Assembly (NCBI RefSeq): GCF_030915445.1
Contig: NZ_CP133264.1
Location: 248,001-312,000 of the forward strand
Direction: 5' to 3'
Origin: Clostridium sp. OS1-26
Lineage (GTDB): Bacteria > Bacillota > Clostridia > Clostridiales > Clostridiaceae
Length of the DNA: 64,000 bases
Below the pieces are notes generated by a model. That model was not told the origin of the DNA and made no database searches. It worked only from the letters and a program-made list of their open reading frames with translations. Below are positions 9,396 to 18,196 of the stretch, piece by piece. The position numbers were made by a program, and so were the translations under genes. Numbering within the stretch: position 1 is the first letter of the stretch; every line of letters begins with the position of its first letter.

Positions 9396-9797
9396 TCAAT
9401 CTTCCTTTTTAAATCTAAGTTTTTCATAAAAGTTCTTAACAGGTGCTTTTTCACTAATTCTTTTCAGTCCGGTTTTTTCATAAAAATCTTTTAAATCTTT
9501 ATATTGAGGTATAGCCTTTGAAGCTTCTACCTCAATTATTTCCTCCTGAGACAGCTCAGATATTATTTCTATTTTCCCATTAGTTGAAGCCATCACATAA
9601 CCTTTTTGTCCTATCTTTACGACTAAAAGACTATTCTCTTTCGAAATAGGTGCTCTTTCTAAAATTTTTATATATTTTCCATTCTGGATATTTTGCAGTT
9701 TACTTCCACCGTATTTCATTGATATATATATGAGTATCAATATAAATGGCAAGAATATTACTATTTTCAAAAACATCCACCAAAACTGCACATCCAT
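9396..9797 (-). CDS. fliO: flagellar biosynthesis protein FliO/FliZ
   Basis: 133 residues with one membrane helix near the N terminus (about 9-27), then a small cytoplasmic domain containing ILERAPISKENSLLVVKIG, the typical FliO beta-rich core. FliO helps assemble the FliP ring. It is poorly conserved, so the call rests on size, topology, core motif and position before fliP. Its TGA stop lies two bases before the fliP ATG. Confidence 0.9.
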   Translation of the reverse strand: MDVQFWWMFLKIVIFLPFILILIYISMKYGGSKLQNIQNGKYIKILERAPISKENSLLVVKIGQKGYVMASTNGKIEIISELSQEEIIEVEASKAIPQYKDLKDFYEKTGLKRISEKAPVKNFYEKLRFKKED

Positions 9798-9830
9798 CTA
9801 CATTCTCCGTTCTTTGTATAGTGTGGTATG

Positions 9831-10385
9831 CTACTGCACAAGTAGATCGTTAAAATAAACATTATTCAATTGACCTTTTTCTAGTGTTGCATTTATTCTT
9901 TGAATAATTTCTATCTTAATGTTATCTATTCCCTTAGCACTTATATCTGTTGATTTTTTTGATCTCAAAACACTTATAACAGCATCTCTTAGTATAGGCT
10001 TCTTTTCCTCTAACTCAGTATCTAGTTTCTTGTTATCATAACCTAAAAAAACTTTTACTTTTAAATATCTTTTTCCATCCTCATCTGCAAGATTTACTAA
10101 AAACTCATCTAGTCCAAATGTTTTTGCTGAAACTACCTGCTGCAGATAGCTTCCATTTTGAACCATCTGTTGTCCTTGCTGAACCTGGCTCTGTTGAACT
10201 TGTCCTTGTTGTACCTGCTGCATAGGTATTTGCTGTTGAACCACCTTCTTAGTAGTATTATCTTTTGAAGCAAAGAAATGGTTATATCCAAAATAACCTC
10301 CAGCTCCTAAAACAGCTACTGCCACAACTGCTATAATAATAATTTTTAATTTACTTCCACCTTTTTTTTCTTTGTTATTTTCCAT
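9831..10385 (-). CDS. fliL: flagellar basal-body associated protein FliL
   Basis: 184 residues: a short basic cytoplasmic N terminus, one membrane helix (about 14-34), a Gln-rich linker (about 45-85) and a C-terminal periplasm-side domain with LVNLADEDGKRYLKVKVFLG. FliL surrounds the stator units and tunes MotAB in studied species. Relatives often have motA-motB just before fliL in the operon. Here that slot holds only 185 non-coding bases, and motAB lies about 20 kb away. The Gln/Val repeat linker is unusually repetitive. Confidence 0.95.
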   Translation of the reverse strand: MENNKEKKGGSKLKIIIIAVVAVAVLGAGGYFGYNHFFASKDNTTKKVVQQQIPMQQVQQGQVQQSQVQQGQQMVQNGSYLQQVVSAKTFGLDEFLVNLADEDGKRYLKVKVFLGYDNKKLDTELEEKKPILRDAVISVLRSKKSTDISAKGIDNIKIEIIQRINATLEKGQLNNVYFNDLLVQ

Positions 10386-10480
10386 AATGCATGTCTCCCT
10401 TTCATTTATATGTACTAAATAAATCAGGAGGTTAACTCCTCACTTTAAATAAATAGAATATAATTATTGTCTATTTTATA

Positions 10481-10511
10481 ATTGAGAAAGAAGCTATTCT
10501 TCTTCCTCAAT
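10481..10511. other. inverted repeat in the swrD-fliL gap
   Basis: Thirteen-base arms (10481-10493 and 10499-10511) pair with one mismatch around a short loop. There is no strong U-tract on the minus strand, so this is not a clear terminator. The 185-base gap contains no other recognisable gene, and this is the position where other clostridia often carry motAB. Confidence 0.5.
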
Positions 10512-10570
10512 TTTATGTTCATATTTAATTTTTACAGTTAGATTTTTTAAGATTACACTACATTAAACTT

Positions 10571-10765
10571 TTATCTCACATCTCCAATAAATATTTTTCT
10601 CTTATATTCGATTACTTTTTTTATTATTTCATCATTAGATTCTTTTACAAGATATTTATGACCGTTCGTTAGCGTTACAACGCTTTCTGGTATCTGTTCT
10701 AGTTTTTCAATATGCTCTGAGTTAATAATAAATTCCTTGTTGTCTAAGCCTGTAATCTTTATCAT
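10571..10765 (-). CDS. swrD: FlbD/SwrD family flagellar protein
   Basis: 64 residues, matching the small FlbD/SwrD family found between flgE and fliL/motA in Firmicutes and spirochaetes. The core IKITGLDNKEFIINSEHIEK and TLTNGHKYLVKES are typical. In Bacillus subtilis SwrD raises flagellar power and supports swarming. It lies after flgE behind a strong palindrome and before the short gap leading to fliL. Confidence 0.93.
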   Translation of the reverse strand: MIKITGLDNKEFIINSEHIEKLEQIPESVVTLTNGHKYLVKESNDEIIKKVIEYKRKIFIGDVR

Positions 10766-10786
10766 AAAATCCCACCCTTTTTATTT

Positions 10787-10817
10787 AGTTGAGAGTTGAA
10801 ATTTTCAACTCTCAACT
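10787..10817. other. 31-bp near-perfect palindrome between flgE and swrD
   Basis: Fifteen-base arms are exact reverse complements around a single central base. It begins seven bases after the flgE stop on the minus strand. The stem is followed by AAATAAAAAGG rather than a T-run, so read-through or RNA processing is more likely than full termination. It resembles the palindrome at the end of sigD in position (gene end) and form. Confidence 0.75.
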
Positions 10818-10823
10818 ATATTT

Positions 10824-11864
10824 CTATCTCTTTAAGTTAACTAAGTCCTGAAGAATTTCATCTCCAGTAGATATTATTTTTCCGTTTGCCTGAAAGGCTC
10901 TACTTGCTATTATCATATCTGTAAACTGTTCTGCTAAGTCTACATTAGACATTTCAAGCATTCCTTGGAGCATTTCTCCATAACCTCCAGCATTATAGCC
11001 ATCCTCTCCTTCTTTGATGTTAGCACCACATCTAATAGTAGGTGCTCCTGAGTTGGCAGATGCATTATAAATATTCTTGCCCATTTTTGTAAGACCTGCA
11101 TCATTTTTAAAAGATACCATAGCAATCTGTCCCAATGCTGCTGTTGCTCCTCCATCTAAAACTGCAGTTACGACTCCATCTTTACTAATGGAAAAAGATT
11201 GAATTCTAACATCTTTATCTCCCAATTTTACACTATCTGGTATAGCCAGAGGTACTAGTGATGTATCAATTATTTCAGTGTCTGCACCACCCTTACCGTT
11301 ATCTGTTAAGTCTATTGTATTGGCCTTTTTAACATCGTCTGGACTATAAGTTATTTTTGCATTATTATTAGCATAACCATAAACTCTTAATCCATCTGAG
11401 GTTAAAAGATTGCCTTGAGAATCTAATGTAAAGGATCCATCTCTAGTAAACCCAGTTTCAACTCCATTGCTACCAATTGCATGCGCTGCAGGTTCAACAG
11501 TAAGTGTTCCTGCATCAGTAGCTGTACTATCTGCAGGAACAGGACCTGAACCTATAACAAAGTATCCTGGCCCATCTATAGCAAAATCTAAAGGTCTACT
11601 AGTTGGCTGCATATTTCCTGTTGATGTTACTGTATCTATGCCTGCTATTTGTACACCAAGCCCTACCTGTTTAGGATTTGTGCCTCCTGTAGTTGAAGTA
11701 GCCTGTGTCGCTTGTGCCATGTTTTGGCTTATCATATCCTGAAATCTTATTCTTTGTGATTTAAATGCCGTTGTACTTGCGTTAGCAATATTATTTCCAA
11801 CTACATCAAGTTTTTTCTGATTAGCTTTAAGTCCACTAATCCCTGAATACATTGATGGTAACAT
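10824..11864 (-). CDS. flgE: flagellar hook protein FlgE
   Basis: 346 residues. The N-terminal MYSGISGLKANQKKLDVVGN and C-terminal MSNVDLAEQFTDMIIASRAF helices are the paired D0 signatures of rod and hook proteins. The middle carries the hook D1/D2 domain. I place the start at ATG 11864, with GGAGG eight bases upstream. A TTG five codons earlier (11879) would use the ribosome site itself as coding sequence. FlgD, needed as hook cap, is encoded upstream. Confidence 0.96.
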   Translation of the reverse strand: MLPSMYSGISGLKANQKKLDVVGNNIANASTTAFKSQRIRFQDMISQNMAQATQATSTTGGTNPKQVGLGVQIAGIDTVTSTGNMQPTSRPLDFAIDGPGYFVIGSGPVPADSTATDAGTLTVEPAAHAIGSNGVETGFTRDGSFTLDSQGNLLTSDGLRVYGYANNNAKITYSPDDVKKANTIDLTDNGKGGADTEIIDTSLVPLAIPDSVKLGDKDVRIQSFSISKDGVVTAVLDGGATAALGQIAMVSFKNDAGLTKMGKNIYNASANSGAPTIRCGANIKEGEDGYNAGGYGEMLQGMLEMSNVDLAEQFTDMIIASRAFQANGKIISTGDEILQDLVNLKR

Positions 11865-11976
11865 AATCTTTACCTCCAAATTTTATTTTATGATTTTATC
11901 TTATTTTTGTTACATTTTATAATTTTTGCTTTGTTTCTATCGTTCCACAAAGCTCGGCATCCTAAAGGTCCTGCCG

Positions 11977-12360
11977 CTATAAAACTACCACACTATCTAT
12001 ATTTGTAAAAACGCTTCCCTTGCTGCTTTCTTTATCTACTGCTGTGATTATTGTCCTATTTCTTATTGAAGTTATAAGTGCAGTATCTTTATATAATATT
12101 AATGATTCTTTAGCTCCTTTTTCCTCCGCTTTGTTTATTCCTTCATTTATGTTTTTCATATCAGCCTCATTAAAGCTTATATTTCTCTGCCTTAGCCTTT
12201 CAGCAGCATGACTGGATATAACAAAGCTTTCTTTATTGCCTATTTTTTTATCGAGTATGTCTTTAAAGGAAGTATCATTATTTTTATTTTTTTCTGCTTT
12301 ATTATAGGTCGGGAAGTCTCCAATTAGGTGCAGCTTACCATTGATAACTCTATATCCCAT
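11977..12360 (-). CDS. TIGR02530-type flagellar operon protein
   Basis: 127 residues, cytoplasmic. The C-terminal half (SSHAAERLRQRNISFNEADM, then alternating strand and helix ending in TNIDSVVVL) matches the small family annotated as flagellar operon protein and found between flgD and flgE in Firmicutes. Its exact role is not established. It follows flgD by 18 bases, and a 112-base gap separates it from flgE. Confidence 0.88.
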   Translation of the reverse strand: MGYRVINGKLHLIGDFPTYNKAEKNKNNDTSFKDILDKKIGNKESFVISSHAAERLRQRNISFNEADMKNINEGINKAEEKGAKESLILYKDTALITSIRNRTIITAVDKESSKGSVFTNIDSVVVL

Positions 12361-12378
12361 AACATCACTCTTTCTAGG

Positions 12379-13080
12379 CTAGCTATCTTTTACCCTAATT
12401 ACTTTATCAAATGTAAAATCTTTAGTTTCTCCACTTGAAGTTTGAACAGTTACTTTTATACCATTAGCATCCCTTGATACCTGCTTTACCATTCCTGTAT
12501 AATTGTTTCCGCTGCTGTCCTTTTCATCTAGCTCTACAGTCTTTCCTATTAAAGCTGCCGCATTTAGTAGATTCATACTACTATTTGCTGTGCCTGCTAC
12601 TTTGTTATTGTTCGTTATTCCAATTACATCTTCTATAGCAAACTCTTTAATATTATCAACAATGTTTCCATCTTTGTCTTTTCCTTTTCCTACTATTACA
12701 TCAACCTTAACAATATCTCCATCTTTAATTACATCTTTAACCTCACCACTATAAAGATTTCCATTATCGTCTAGTTTTTTTAGAGATACAACTTTTCCTA
12801 TAAGGCTATTTGCTCCTGTAACTCTCATAGTGCTATTTAAGTTAGCCATTTGCTCAAGCCCTGCAAATTGTGCCATTTGTGATACATACTCAGTACCATC
12901 TTTTGCATTCTGCGGATCCTGATTGGAAAGCTCTGCTGAAAGTATTTTTAAAAAAGCATTCCTGTCCATATCCTGACCTGATCTTACTATTTTTGTACCT
13001 CTTGCAGTCTTAGTGGCATTAGCTTGATTTACGATGTCTAAAAGGCTTTGATTTTGTGTACCATTAACTGTATCTGCCAT
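12379..13080 (-). CDS. flgD: flagellar hook-capping protein FlgD with duplicated middle domain
   Basis: 233 residues. The conserved N-terminal part (RNAFLKILSAELSNQDPQNA, 40-60, and FAGLEQMANLNS) is the FlgD assembly domain that lets the hook cap work. The rest consists of two related copies of one beta module, residues about 93-155 and 177-230, each beginning LIGK and carrying a D/N-G-N-x-Y-x-G turn. The cap guides FlgE polymerisation and leaves when the hook is complete. The second module looks like an internal duplication rather than the usual FlgD FnIII/tudor pair, but this is my reading. Confidence 0.93.
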   Translation of the reverse strand: MADTVNGTQNQSLLDIVNQANATKTARGTKIVRSGQDMDRNAFLKILSAELSNQDPQNAKDGTEYVSQMAQFAGLEQMANLNSTMRVTGANSLIGKVVSLKKLDDNGNLYSGEVKDVIKDGDIVKVDVIVGKGKDKDGNIVDNIKEFAIEDVIGITNNNKVAGTANSSMNLLNAAALIGKTVELDEKDSSGNNYTGMVKQVSRDANGIKVTVQTSSGETKDFTFDKVIRVKDS

Positions 13081-13112
13081 GAAACTTCACCTCCTCTATT
13101 TTTTATGTCTGC

Positions 13113-14558
13113 TTAGGCTAACATATTTACATTACTGTCAATAGAACTTATATTATCTGCAGTCTCTTCCTCTGATATAGATTCAATTGAATGATTTCTT
13201 TTACCTTTGTTGTCTTCATGATTCTGCCCATTGTTAGAACCATCTTTAAAGAAAGTTGTATCTTCGTTATAAATGTTTAGTGCTACACTCTGAACCTTTA
13301 TATCACTATTTTGAAGCTTGTTAGTCATATCTGATAAATTAGAATTCAATAAATTATAAGCTTCTTTGTTAGCAGCTGTTATAGTTGCTTTCATAGCCCC
13401 AGCTTCCATAGTAAGTCTTATAACTACTTCTCCAAGTTCTTTTGGGTTTATTTTAACTGTAAGGTCCTTCATATTATTTAATTCCATATATTTTATAGAT
13501 TTTATCATATCTGCACTAAAGTTATTTTTGTTTATAACCAAGTTCTCCATTTCAGCTACATTAACATTTTCTACTTTTGCATTGTTAAACTGTGACATAA
13601 AATTAGTAACCTTTGAAATTTTATCATCACTATTGTTTGACAAAAGACTTTTGAGGAAATCCTCATCTGATTTAGATTTACCATCTTCCATCATTAAATT
13701 TGTGTCAGAAGATTTTTTGTTATTTTTAACAGGAGTTTCTATCTGTTCACCTTGGGTGTTTTTAATAACATTCTTTATATCTTTTAGCGCATCATTTTTA
13801 TTTGTATTACTGTCATCCTTAATATTTTTTAAAGCAGCCTTTGCATTATTTAATAGAGGATTTATTACTTTTCCTACAGCTGATTCTTCATTATTATTAT
13901 TGAAGTTTGTAGTGATATTAGCATTTTTTTCTTCATTGCCTAATATAGCTGAAAGCTCAGTTTTTATTTTCTCAATGACATTATCATCATTCAAATTTAA
14001 AGCTTGTACCATATCTGGGGAAAGTTCTTTTTTAAGCATTCCAAGCAAATCAGTATTTGACTTACTCTGAGATGTAAGGTTTGAAAGGATATTAAGTAAC
14101 TTTTCAGCATTTCCACTATTTTTGTCAATAACATTCTTTATATTTATATAGTTAGTGTTATCAAAGTTCCCCTGCATAAAAGTCATAAGCATAGCTAAAA
14201 GTGAATTTAAATTCTCATTTTCTTTTACATCTCCACCTAAAAGCTTTTTTATTATAGCTTCTTTTAAATCCTTTTCTGATTTTATGCTGTCTATTTCATC
14301 ATCATTAAATCCAGCTTCTTTTAAGGCAGCCTTTTCTTCCTTTGATAAAGGCTTATTTTTTGAATTATCAACATCATTACTTCTAGTCTTTTCTACATTT
14401 CTTTGTTCATTTAGATTAGTCTGATTACTTTGCCTATTTTCAGTAGGTTGACTAGCTTTTTCAAGTACTTTATTAAAAACATCATCGTTTAAAGGTTTCG
14501 TACTTGGTTTAGTCGTATTTGCAAGTATTCTTTTCATGTTTAATGCATTAATCTCCAA
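13113..14558 (-). CDS. fliK: flagellar hook-length control protein FliK
   Basis: 481 residues. The first 370 are low-complexity, rich in Asn, Lys and Asp, as in many FliK rulers. The C-terminal domain (about 370-440) has the conserved hook-length core LTVKINPKELGEVVIRLTME, which triggers the FlhB specificity switch. The start is TTG with a strong AAAGGAGGTGAG site upstream. It overlaps the fliJ end by eleven bases. The ruler region is weakly conserved, so identity rests on the C-terminal domain and position. Confidence 0.95.
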   Translation of the reverse strand: MEINALNMKRILANTTKPSTKPLNDDVFNKVLEKASQPTENRQSNQTNLNEQRNVEKTRSNDVDNSKNKPLSKEEKAALKEAGFNDDEIDSIKSEKDLKEAIIKKLLGGDVKENENLNSLLAMLMTFMQGNFDNTNYINIKNVIDKNSGNAEKLLNILSNLTSQSKSNTDLLGMLKKELSPDMVQALNLNDDNVIEKIKTELSAILGNEEKNANITTNFNNNNEESAVGKVINPLLNNAKAALKNIKDDSNTNKNDALKDIKNVIKNTQGEQIETPVKNNKKSSDTNLMMEDGKSKSDEDFLKSLLSNNSDDKISKVTNFMSQFNNAKVENVNVAEMENLVINKNNFSADMIKSIKYMELNNMKDLTVKINPKELGEVVIRLTMEAGAMKATITAANKEAYNLLNSNLSDMTNKLQNSDIKVQSVALNIYNEDTTFFKDGSNNGQNHEDNKGKRNHSIESISEEETADNISSIDSNVNMLA

Positions 14559-15009
14559 TTATCTCACCTCCTTTCAAGTTCTTAAGATTTCTTATAAAAC
14601 CATATAGAGCAAACTCATCATTTGCTTTTTGCTCTATAAGATTTTGCTCTTTTAAAAAGGTTTCTTTTTGTTTTTCCTTTAAGGTCTCTACAGTCTTTCT
14701 TTCTATCTGCTTCTGCTTCAGCTCATCTCTTTTCTCTTCTAATACTTTTTGTTTTTTTGCAAGTTCTTCATGAGCTTCATTTATACTGTAATTTATAGCA
14801 TTTAAATAAACATGTCTTATCTTTTGCTCAATAACTGATTCTTTGCTTGATATCGTTCTATATTTTATATAGTTTTCCTTTAATTCATTGAGCTTTTTCT
14901 CTACTTTAAGCTTTTCACTTTGTGCCTCTTTAAAGATCCTTTTGCTTTCATCTTCTTTTTGTAATCTAATGTCTAAAAGCTTCTGCAATCTAAAATGGTA
15001 TTGCTGCAT
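14548..15009 (-). CDS. fliJ: flagellar export chaperone FliJ
   Basis: 153 residues, almost entirely charged coiled coil, beginning FRLQKLLDIRLQKEDESKR, the typical FliJ N terminus. FliJ acts as the central stalk of the FliI ATPase and as a chaperone escort. It lies between fliI and fliK, the standard order. The sequence is diagnostic mainly by size, coiled coil and context. Confidence 0.93.
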   Translation of the reverse strand: MQQYHFRLQKLLDIRLQKEDESKRIFKEAQSEKLKVEKKLNELKENYIKYRTISSKESVIEQKIRHVYLNAINYSINEAHEELAKKQKVLEEKRDELKQKQIERKTVETLKEKQKETFLKEQNLIEQKANDEFALYGFIRNLKNLKGGEIIGD

Positions 15010-15047
15010 ATCCTACACCCCACTTTTTTTGAGTTGCTCATTGTCAA

Positions 15048-16355
15048 CTAATTAAAAATTTCCCCTAACATATCAATGCTTTCTTGAAAACTACAATGAT
15101 CATTCATGCCCTGTCTCAAATATTTTATTATTTCATCATAAAACTGTATTGAAAGGTCTACTTTCTTATTACTTCCTTTCACATAAGCTCCGATATTTAT
15201 TAAGTCCTCTGAATTCTTATAGGTTGCAAGTAAATCTCTAGCATAAGAAGCTACATTTTTATGGTTACTTTCTGCTACCTCTGACATAAGTCTGCTTACA
15301 CTATTAAGCACATCTATAGCAGGATAGTGATTTTTTGTAGCTAATGTACGAGAAAGTACAATATGACCATCAAGTATACCTCTAACAGCATCTGCAATAG
15401 GCTCATTAAAATCGTCTCCATCCACCAGTACAGTATAAAATGCAGTAATAGAACCTTTATCTGACATTCCTGCACGTTCCATAAGCCTTGGAAGCTTTGC
15501 AAACACAGAAGGTGTATATCCTTTTGTAGCTGGTGGCTCACCTATAGCAAGTCCAATTTCTCTTTGAGCCATAGCAAATCTAGTAACTGAGTCCATCATT
15601 AATATTACTTTTTTACCTTTATCTCTAAAATATTCTGCTATTGCTGTTGCTGTAAAAGCTCCTTTAAGTCTAACTAAAGCCGGTTTATCAGAGGTTGCGC
15701 AGACAATTATAGATTTTTTTAAACCTTCTTCTCCTAAGTCCTTTTCTAAAAAGTCTTTTACCTCCCTGCCTCTCTCACCAATTAATGATATTACATTGAC
15801 ATCAGCTTCAGCATACCTTGCAATCATTCCAAGAGTGGTACTCTTACCAACACCACTACCAGCGAATATACCAATTCTTTGTCCTTCACCACAGGTTATA
15901 AAGCCATCAATAGCTCTAATGCCCGTCGGTATAACATCTTTAATTCTTCTTCTCTTAAGAGGGTCTGGAGGATCTGTATCTAAGGAATATGGTGTGCCTC
16001 CAGATATTAATTCTTCATCTAAGGGATTCCCAAGGCCATCTAAAACCTTGCCAAATAGCTCATCTGAGCATTTTACACTCAGTGGTTTTCCTTCTGGAAC
16101 CACTCTACAACCTGGAGCTATACCTATAAGCTCTCCCAGCGGCATTAGTATTACATTATTGTCTCTAAATCCAACAACTTCACAGGGTATAGGATTTTCT
16201 TTTTCACTATATACCGTGCATAACTCTCCTACAAAGGATCTTATTCCTTCTACTTCTACAGTAAGTCCTATAACCTTTTTTACAATACCCTCGGAGTATG
16301 TGAAGTTGGTTTCATTTATTTTTTTATTTAACTGATTAAAATTTATATTAATCAT
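15048..16355 (-). CDS. fliI: flagellum-specific ATPase FliI
   Basis: 435 residues, full family length. Walker A AGSGVGKS is at 165-172, Walker B is VILMMDSVTRFA, and PPATKGYTPSVFAKLPRLMER is the F-type catalytic segment. FliI energises and orders export of rod, hook and filament subunits, forming a hexamer with FliH and FliJ, encoded on either side. A 67-base gap before the gene contains a fragment of a dispersed repeat. Confidence 0.97.
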   Translation of the reverse strand: MININFNQLNKKINETNFTYSEGIVKKVIGLTVEVEGIRSFVGELCTVYSEKENPIPCEVVGFRDNNVILMPLGELIGIAPGCRVVPEGKPLSVKCSDELFGKVLDGLGNPLDEELISGGTPYSLDTDPPDPLKRRRIKDVIPTGIRAIDGFITCGEGQRIGIFAGSGVGKSTTLGMIARYAEADVNVISLIGERGREVKDFLEKDLGEEGLKKSIIVCATSDKPALVRLKGAFTATAIAEYFRDKGKKVILMMDSVTRFAMAQREIGLAIGEPPATKGYTPSVFAKLPRLMERAGMSDKGSITAFYTVLVDGDDFNEPIADAVRGILDGHIVLSRTLATKNHYPAIDVLNSVSRLMSEVAESNHKNVASYARDLLATYKNSEDLINIGAYVKGSNKKVDLSIQFYDEIIKYLRQGMNDHCSFQESIDMLGEIFN

Positions 16356-16390
16356 TAATTACACCTCTGAATTCAATTGACAGTTAAGGA

Positions 16391-16409
16391 ATAAGTTAAC
16401 TTTCGGCCT
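16391..16409. repeat. 19-bp fragment of dispersed element end in the fliH-fliI gap
   Basis: The 19 bases ATAAGTTAACTTTCGGCCT are identical, in reverse complement, to the left end (34386-34404) of the large foldback element. They lie in a 67-base gap inside the flagellar operon. This is either a solo end left by an element or a shared functional motif. Confidence 0.7.
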
Positions 16410-16422
16410 TTTACCTCTATAG

Positions 16423-17190
16423 TTACTCCACACTATTAAATATTTCCCTTACCTTCTCCATAGCTATCTGAGCACTAACTACTATTTTCCCATTATCTCT
16501 CTCTATGATAGCACTGCCTTCCTTTACGGAGTCATCAGATATTATAAATACTTCTCCTCTTAAAGGAATTTGTTCCTTCCATAGCTCTATATTTTTGCTG
16601 AACTCTTCACAGTAAATTTTATTGCTTTTAATTATTATATTTTTAGAGTTTTTTATTTCAGATAAATTTTCAAAAACTAAACTATCTAATGCTTCTTTAT
16701 CTTTTATCTCTCTTTTTAAAATATTTTCAATGCAATTTATAATTAAACTTTTTATTTCTGCTTCTTTTTCTTTTAAATATCTATCTTTTTCTTCTATGCA
16801 GCTTTTTAATATATTATCAGCATTGTTTTTTATAATCTCAGCCTCTGCTAAAGCCTTGTCCAAATTGCTTTTATAACCATCTTCATAGGCTTTATTAAAT
16901 CCATCATTATAACCTGTTTCATTTCCCAGGCTATATCCTTTCTCATAGGCCTCTTTTTCAATTTTTTCAGCCTCTGCATAGGCAGCGGATAGTATATCAT
17001 CACTTTGTCTTCTGGCGTTTCCCACCATAGTTTTTGCTAAATTTTCATAACTATCAATGAACACTCTAGCATTAGTTTCATTTTGCTCTTTCTGTTTAAT
17101 TTCTTCTTTTTCCTGAAACCTTGTAACTATTTCTTTAGGTTTATCACTAACTACACTGGAATTCTTGATGACTCTATACGATGATTGCAT
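16423..17190 (-). CDS. fliH: flagellar ATPase regulator FliH
   Basis: About 255 residues: a charged N terminus, a long Glu/Lys-rich helical middle with GxxxG-like repeats (YEKGYSLGNETGYNDGFNKAY, about 95-115), and a C-terminal V-ATPase E-subunit-like domain (about 150-250). FliH binds FliI and keeps it at the export gate and C ring. I chose ATG 17190 with GAGG eight bases upstream; GTG 17199 is possible. The start overlaps the end of fliG. Confidence 0.93.
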   Translation of the reverse strand: MQSSYRVIKNSSVVSDKPKEIVTRFQEKEEIKQKEQNETNARVFIDSYENLAKTMVGNARRQSDDILSAAYAEAEKIEKEAYEKGYSLGNETGYNDGFNKAYEDGYKSNLDKALAEAEIIKNNADNILKSCIEEKDRYLKEKEAEIKSLIINCIENILKREIKDKEALDSLVFENLSEIKNSKNIIIKSNKIYCEEFSKNIELWKEQIPLRGEVFIISDDSVKEGSAIIERDNGKIVVSAQIAMEKVREIFNSVE

Positions 17191-18190
17191 CTTCTCCACC
17201 TCTTGATATTACTATTTCTCCTGCTTCATCAAGTCTTCTTATAACGCTGACAATTCTTTGCTGCGATTTTTCTACGTCCATAAGTCTTACTGGACCTAAG
17301 AATTCAATGTCTTCTTTTAGTGCCGCAGCAGCTCTCTTAGATTGGTTTCTATAGATAGCATTTGCCACCTCTTCTGAACATCCCTTAAGTGCCAACGCAA
17401 GCTCTTTAGTTTCCACTTCTCTAAGAACTCTCTGAATAGAAACATCATCAAGAGTAATAATATCCTCGAATACAAACATAGATTCTTTGATTTTTTCTGC
17501 AAGTTCTGCATCTTCTTTTTCCAAGGATTCTGTGATATTTCTTTCTGTAGTTCTATCAACTTGATTCAGTATTTCAACAAGAGTTGGAACTCCACCTATT
17601 ACCTTCATATCAGATTTAACTACAGATGATAGTTTATCATCTAAAACTTTTTCAATTTCTTTAACTACTATTGGTGAAGTATTGCTCATAGCAGCAATTC
17701 TAAAAGCTACTTCTGCCTGCACCTCTTCTGGCAGGGCAGATATTATCTGCCCTGACTTATCTGCCTGTAAATAGCAAAGTATTAGCGCTATAGTTTGAGG
17801 GTGCTCATTAGATATAATATTTAATAGTTGCTGAGCATCTGCTTTTCTAGCTATAGCAAAAGGTCTAAACTGCTGTGTAGCTTCTGTAACTTTTTCAAGT
17901 ATCTCAAATGCTCTTTGACTTCCTAAAGCTTTAGAAAGCAGATTTCGTGCATATTCAATACCACCTTCAGTTAAATAGTCCTTAGCTTTGTTTATTTGTA
18001 TAAATTCCTGTAATATCTCCTGTTTTTGATCTGACTTTACAGATGCTATATTAGCTATTTCATAAGTTATTTTCTGTATTTCAGACTCCGGCAACTTTTT
18101 AATTATATCTGCAGAAGCTTCAGGACCAAGAGTTATAAATAATATTGCCGCTTTTTGAACTCCTGTTAACTTTTGTGCATCTCTTGGCAT
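17174..18190 (-). CDS. fliG: flagellar motor switch protein FliG
   Basis: 338 residues, full length. The N domain contacts FliF, the middle domain has the EHPQT motif (129-133), and the C domain carries the charged torque helix (ITLDDVSIQRVLREVETKEL) that meets MotA. It forms the rotor ring. The gene lies seven bases after fliF and overlaps fliH. Confidence 0.97.
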   Translation of the reverse strand: MPRDAQKLTGVQKAAILFITLGPEASADIIKKLPESEIQKITYEIANIASVKSDQKQEILQEFIQINKAKDYLTEGGIEYARNLLSKALGSQRAFEILEKVTEATQQFRPFAIARKADAQQLLNIISNEHPQTIALILCYLQADKSGQIISALPEEVQAEVAFRIAAMSNTSPIVVKEIEKVLDDKLSSVVKSDMKVIGGVPTLVEILNQVDRTTERNITESLEKEDAELAEKIKESMFVFEDIITLDDVSIQRVLREVETKELALALKGCSEEVANAIYRNQSKRAAAALKEDIEFLGPVRLMDVEKSQQRIVSVIRRLDEAGEIVISRGGEDAIIV

Positions 18191-18196
18191 AATTTA

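Noticed and set aside
13366..14070. 234-codon plus-strand frame opposite fliK
   Set aside because: It is antisense to a well-supported FliK gene, has no ribosome site and a biased hydrophobic composition typical of a shadow of Asn/Lys-rich coding DNA.
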